The position numbers and the translations under genes were made by a program. The notes below the pieces were generated by a model. The model made no database searches and was not told the DNA's origin. It saw nothing but the letters and a program-made list of their open reading frames with translations. Below are positions 12,106-13,358 of a DNA stretch of 13,358 nucleotides, one piece after another. Source of the stretch: Eubacteriales Family XIII. Incertae Sedis bacterium (GTDB lineage Bacteria > Bacillota > Clostridia > Peptostreptococcales > Anaerovoracaceae); contig JAIRSA010000010.1 of assembly GCA_031255695.1 (NCBI GenBank), forward strand, positions 1 to 13,358, read 5' to 3'. Position 1 is the stretch's first letter, and each line of letters starts with the position of its first letter.

Positions 12106-13358
12106 ATGAATGCACAGGAACATGTATCCGAGTTGATCCAGAGGGCGCGGGCCGCCCAGAAGATCTTCGAGGGATACTCGCAGGAACAGGTTGATGCCGC
12201 CGTCCGTGCCATCGGCAAGGTCGTGTACGACAATGCACAGATGCTTGCACGTCTGGCCGTCGACGAGACAGGCATGGGCAACTATGAAGACAAAGTCATG
12301 AAAAACATGGGCAAACCCAAGGTCACATGGCAGAAGCTCAAGGGCGTCAAGAGCCGCGGCGTGCTGCGCCACATCGAAGAGAGCGGCCTCGTGGAAGTGG
12401 CCAAGCCCATGGGCGTCATCGGCGCCATCACCCCAGTAACCAACCCCGTCATGACCCCGGTCCACAACGCCATGATCGCCCTGAAGGGCGGCAACGCCAT
12501 CATCCTCTGCTCGCACCCCAAGGGCGACGCCTCCGGCAAGAAGACCGTCGAGCTTATGCGTGGCGCGCTTGCAGAGATCGGCGCCCCTGCGGATCTGATC
12601 CAGGTCGTCGAAGAGTCCACCATCGAGACATCCGGCCTCATCATGCAGCTGGCCGACGCCTGCATATCGACTGGCGGCCCCGGCATGGTCAAGGCCGCGT
12701 ATTCCAGCGGCAAGCCCGCCTTCGGCGTGGGCCCCGGCAATGTCCAGGTGCTCGTCGATCGTGACGCTGACATAAATGATGCCGTCGCCAAGATCATCCG
12801 CGGCAGGACATATGACAATGGGGTGCTCTGCACATGCGAGCAGTCCGCTTTCATACCGAAAGAGAAGGAAGCCGAAATCATCGCGGCCTTCAAGACCCAG
12901 GGCGCGTATTACGCAGACGACGCAGCCATCGTCGACAAGTTCCGCAAGGCTGTGTTCACCGACGGCGCCATCACGAAGTCGCTTGTAGGCGCCAAGCCCT
13001 ACCTCATCGCCAAGGCGGCCGGGCTCGACATCAGCGAGGACACCAAGCTCATCGTGCTGCGCATAGAAAAGACAGGCAAAGACGAACTGCTTGCCAAGGA
13101 GAAGCTTCTCCCAGTGCTCAGCGTGTACGTCTACGATTCTTGGGAAGAGGCCGTCGAAAAGGCCGCCACGAATATCGAAAACGAAGGCACCGGCCACAGC
13201 AGCGTTATCCACTCCTTCAACAAGGAGCACATCGAGTACGCGGCGACCCGCATAAAGGTATCGCGCTTCTCGATCAACCAGATAGGCTCCAACAGCCTTG
13301 GCGGCACGCTCACCAATGGCCTTAACCCGACAGCCACCCTTGGCTGCGGCACGTGGGG
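12106..13358 (+). CDS. sucD: CoA-acylating aldehyde dehydrogenase, succinate-semialdehyde dehydrogenase (SucD)-like; 3' end outside window
   Basis: 417 codons are visible with no stop before the window ends; family members are usually ~450-470 residues, so only a short end should be missing. AAGGAGG at 12091-12097 is ideally spaced for the ATG. Motifs in order: GYSQEQVDAAVRAIGKVVYDNA, ETGMGNYEDKV, PMGVIGAITPVTNP, STGGPGMVKAAYSSGKPAFGVGPGN, the catalytic-loop TYDNGVLCTCEQS with the expected nucleophile C242, GHSSVIHS, and LNPTATLGCGTW near the end. These enzymes use NAD(P)+ and CoA to interconvert an aldehyde and its acyl-CoA through a cysteine thioester. The N-terminus and the NQ..GGTLTNGLNPTATLGCG end resemble clostridial SucD, which reduces succinyl-CoA to succinate semialdehyde. 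EutE/PduP-type or the first half of a bifunctional AdhE cannot be fully excluded because the 3' end is missing. Confidence 0.85.
   Translation, partial: MNAQEHVSELIQRARAAQKIFEGYSQEQVDAAVRAIGKVVYDNAQMLARLAVDETGMGNYEDKVMKNMGKPKVTWQKLKGVKSRGVLRHIEESGLVEVAKPMGVIGAITPVTNPVMTPVHNAMIALKGGNAIILCSHPKGDASGKKTVELMRGALAEIGAPADLIQVVEESTIETSGLIMQLADACISTGGPGMVKAAYSSGKPAFGVGPGNVQVLVDRDADINDAVAKIIRGRTYDNGVLCTCEQSAFIPKEKEAEIIAAFKTQGAYYADDAAIVDKFRKAVFTDGAITKSLVGAKPYLIAKAAGLDISEDTKLIVLRIEKTGKDELLAKEKLLPVLSVYVYDSWEEAVEKAATNIENEGTGHSSVIHSFNKEHIEYAATRIKVSRFSINQIGSNSLGGTLTNGLNPTATLGCGTW

Overview
The window reads like a chromosomal segment of a GC-rich, anaerobic, Clostridia-type Firmicute. Four things point there: strong purine-rich ribosome binding sites (AAAGGAG, AAGGAGG); TATAAT-type promoters in AT-rich islands within otherwise very GC-rich DNA; a VanR/VanS-type two-component pair; and a CoA-transferase plus a SucD-like CoA-acylating aldehyde dehydrogenase, both typical of butyrate-forming fermenters. 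Frequent ATA isoleucine codons despite the high GC are also notable. No species can be named from the sequence. All recognisable genes are on the + strand.

Layout. 1-1179 is the 3' part of a hybrid histidine kinase (kinase core plus receiver). 1180-1703 has no supported gene: a C-rich, G-poor tract, a ~236-bp imperfect palindrome, a 27-bp tandem repeat that copies the palindrome's right end, and then an AT-rich promoter. 1704-4629 is an overlapping response regulator and sensor kinase pair ending in a GC hairpin terminator. 4711-4897 is a six-copy, ~30-bp GC minisatellite. 4906-5261 is a regulatory region with repeated TTGTATT boxes over a promoter and a hairpin-rich leader. 5262-9313 holds two secreted-protein genes: a small Big2-type protein and a 1126-residue multimodular GH43 glycosidase. 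The operon ends in a perfect 9-bp terminator. 9576-11125 is an independent promoter, a GC-rich leader and a family I CoA-transferase. 11126-12105 is a ~980-bp gap with GC repeats, a 13-bp-stem hairpin, an AT-rich promoter-like region and several hairpins. From 12106 to the window end runs a SucD-like dehydrogenase, cut off at its 3' end.

How it may fit together (inference). The two-component genes could sense an envelope or carbohydrate signal. The Big2/GH43 operon would attack arabinose- or xylose-containing plant polysaccharide outside the cell. The CoA-transferase and SucD-like enzyme belong to the acyl-CoA end of fermentation (succinate/4-hydroxybutyrate/butyrate). Nothing in the sequence proves these groups are co-regulated.

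No wholly new protein system is evident. The least explained material is intergenic: the palindrome with its amplified end, GC minisatellites placed just after stop codons, two structured leaders, and the 980-bp gap. No tRNA, rRNA, CRISPR array, transposase or phage gene was seen.
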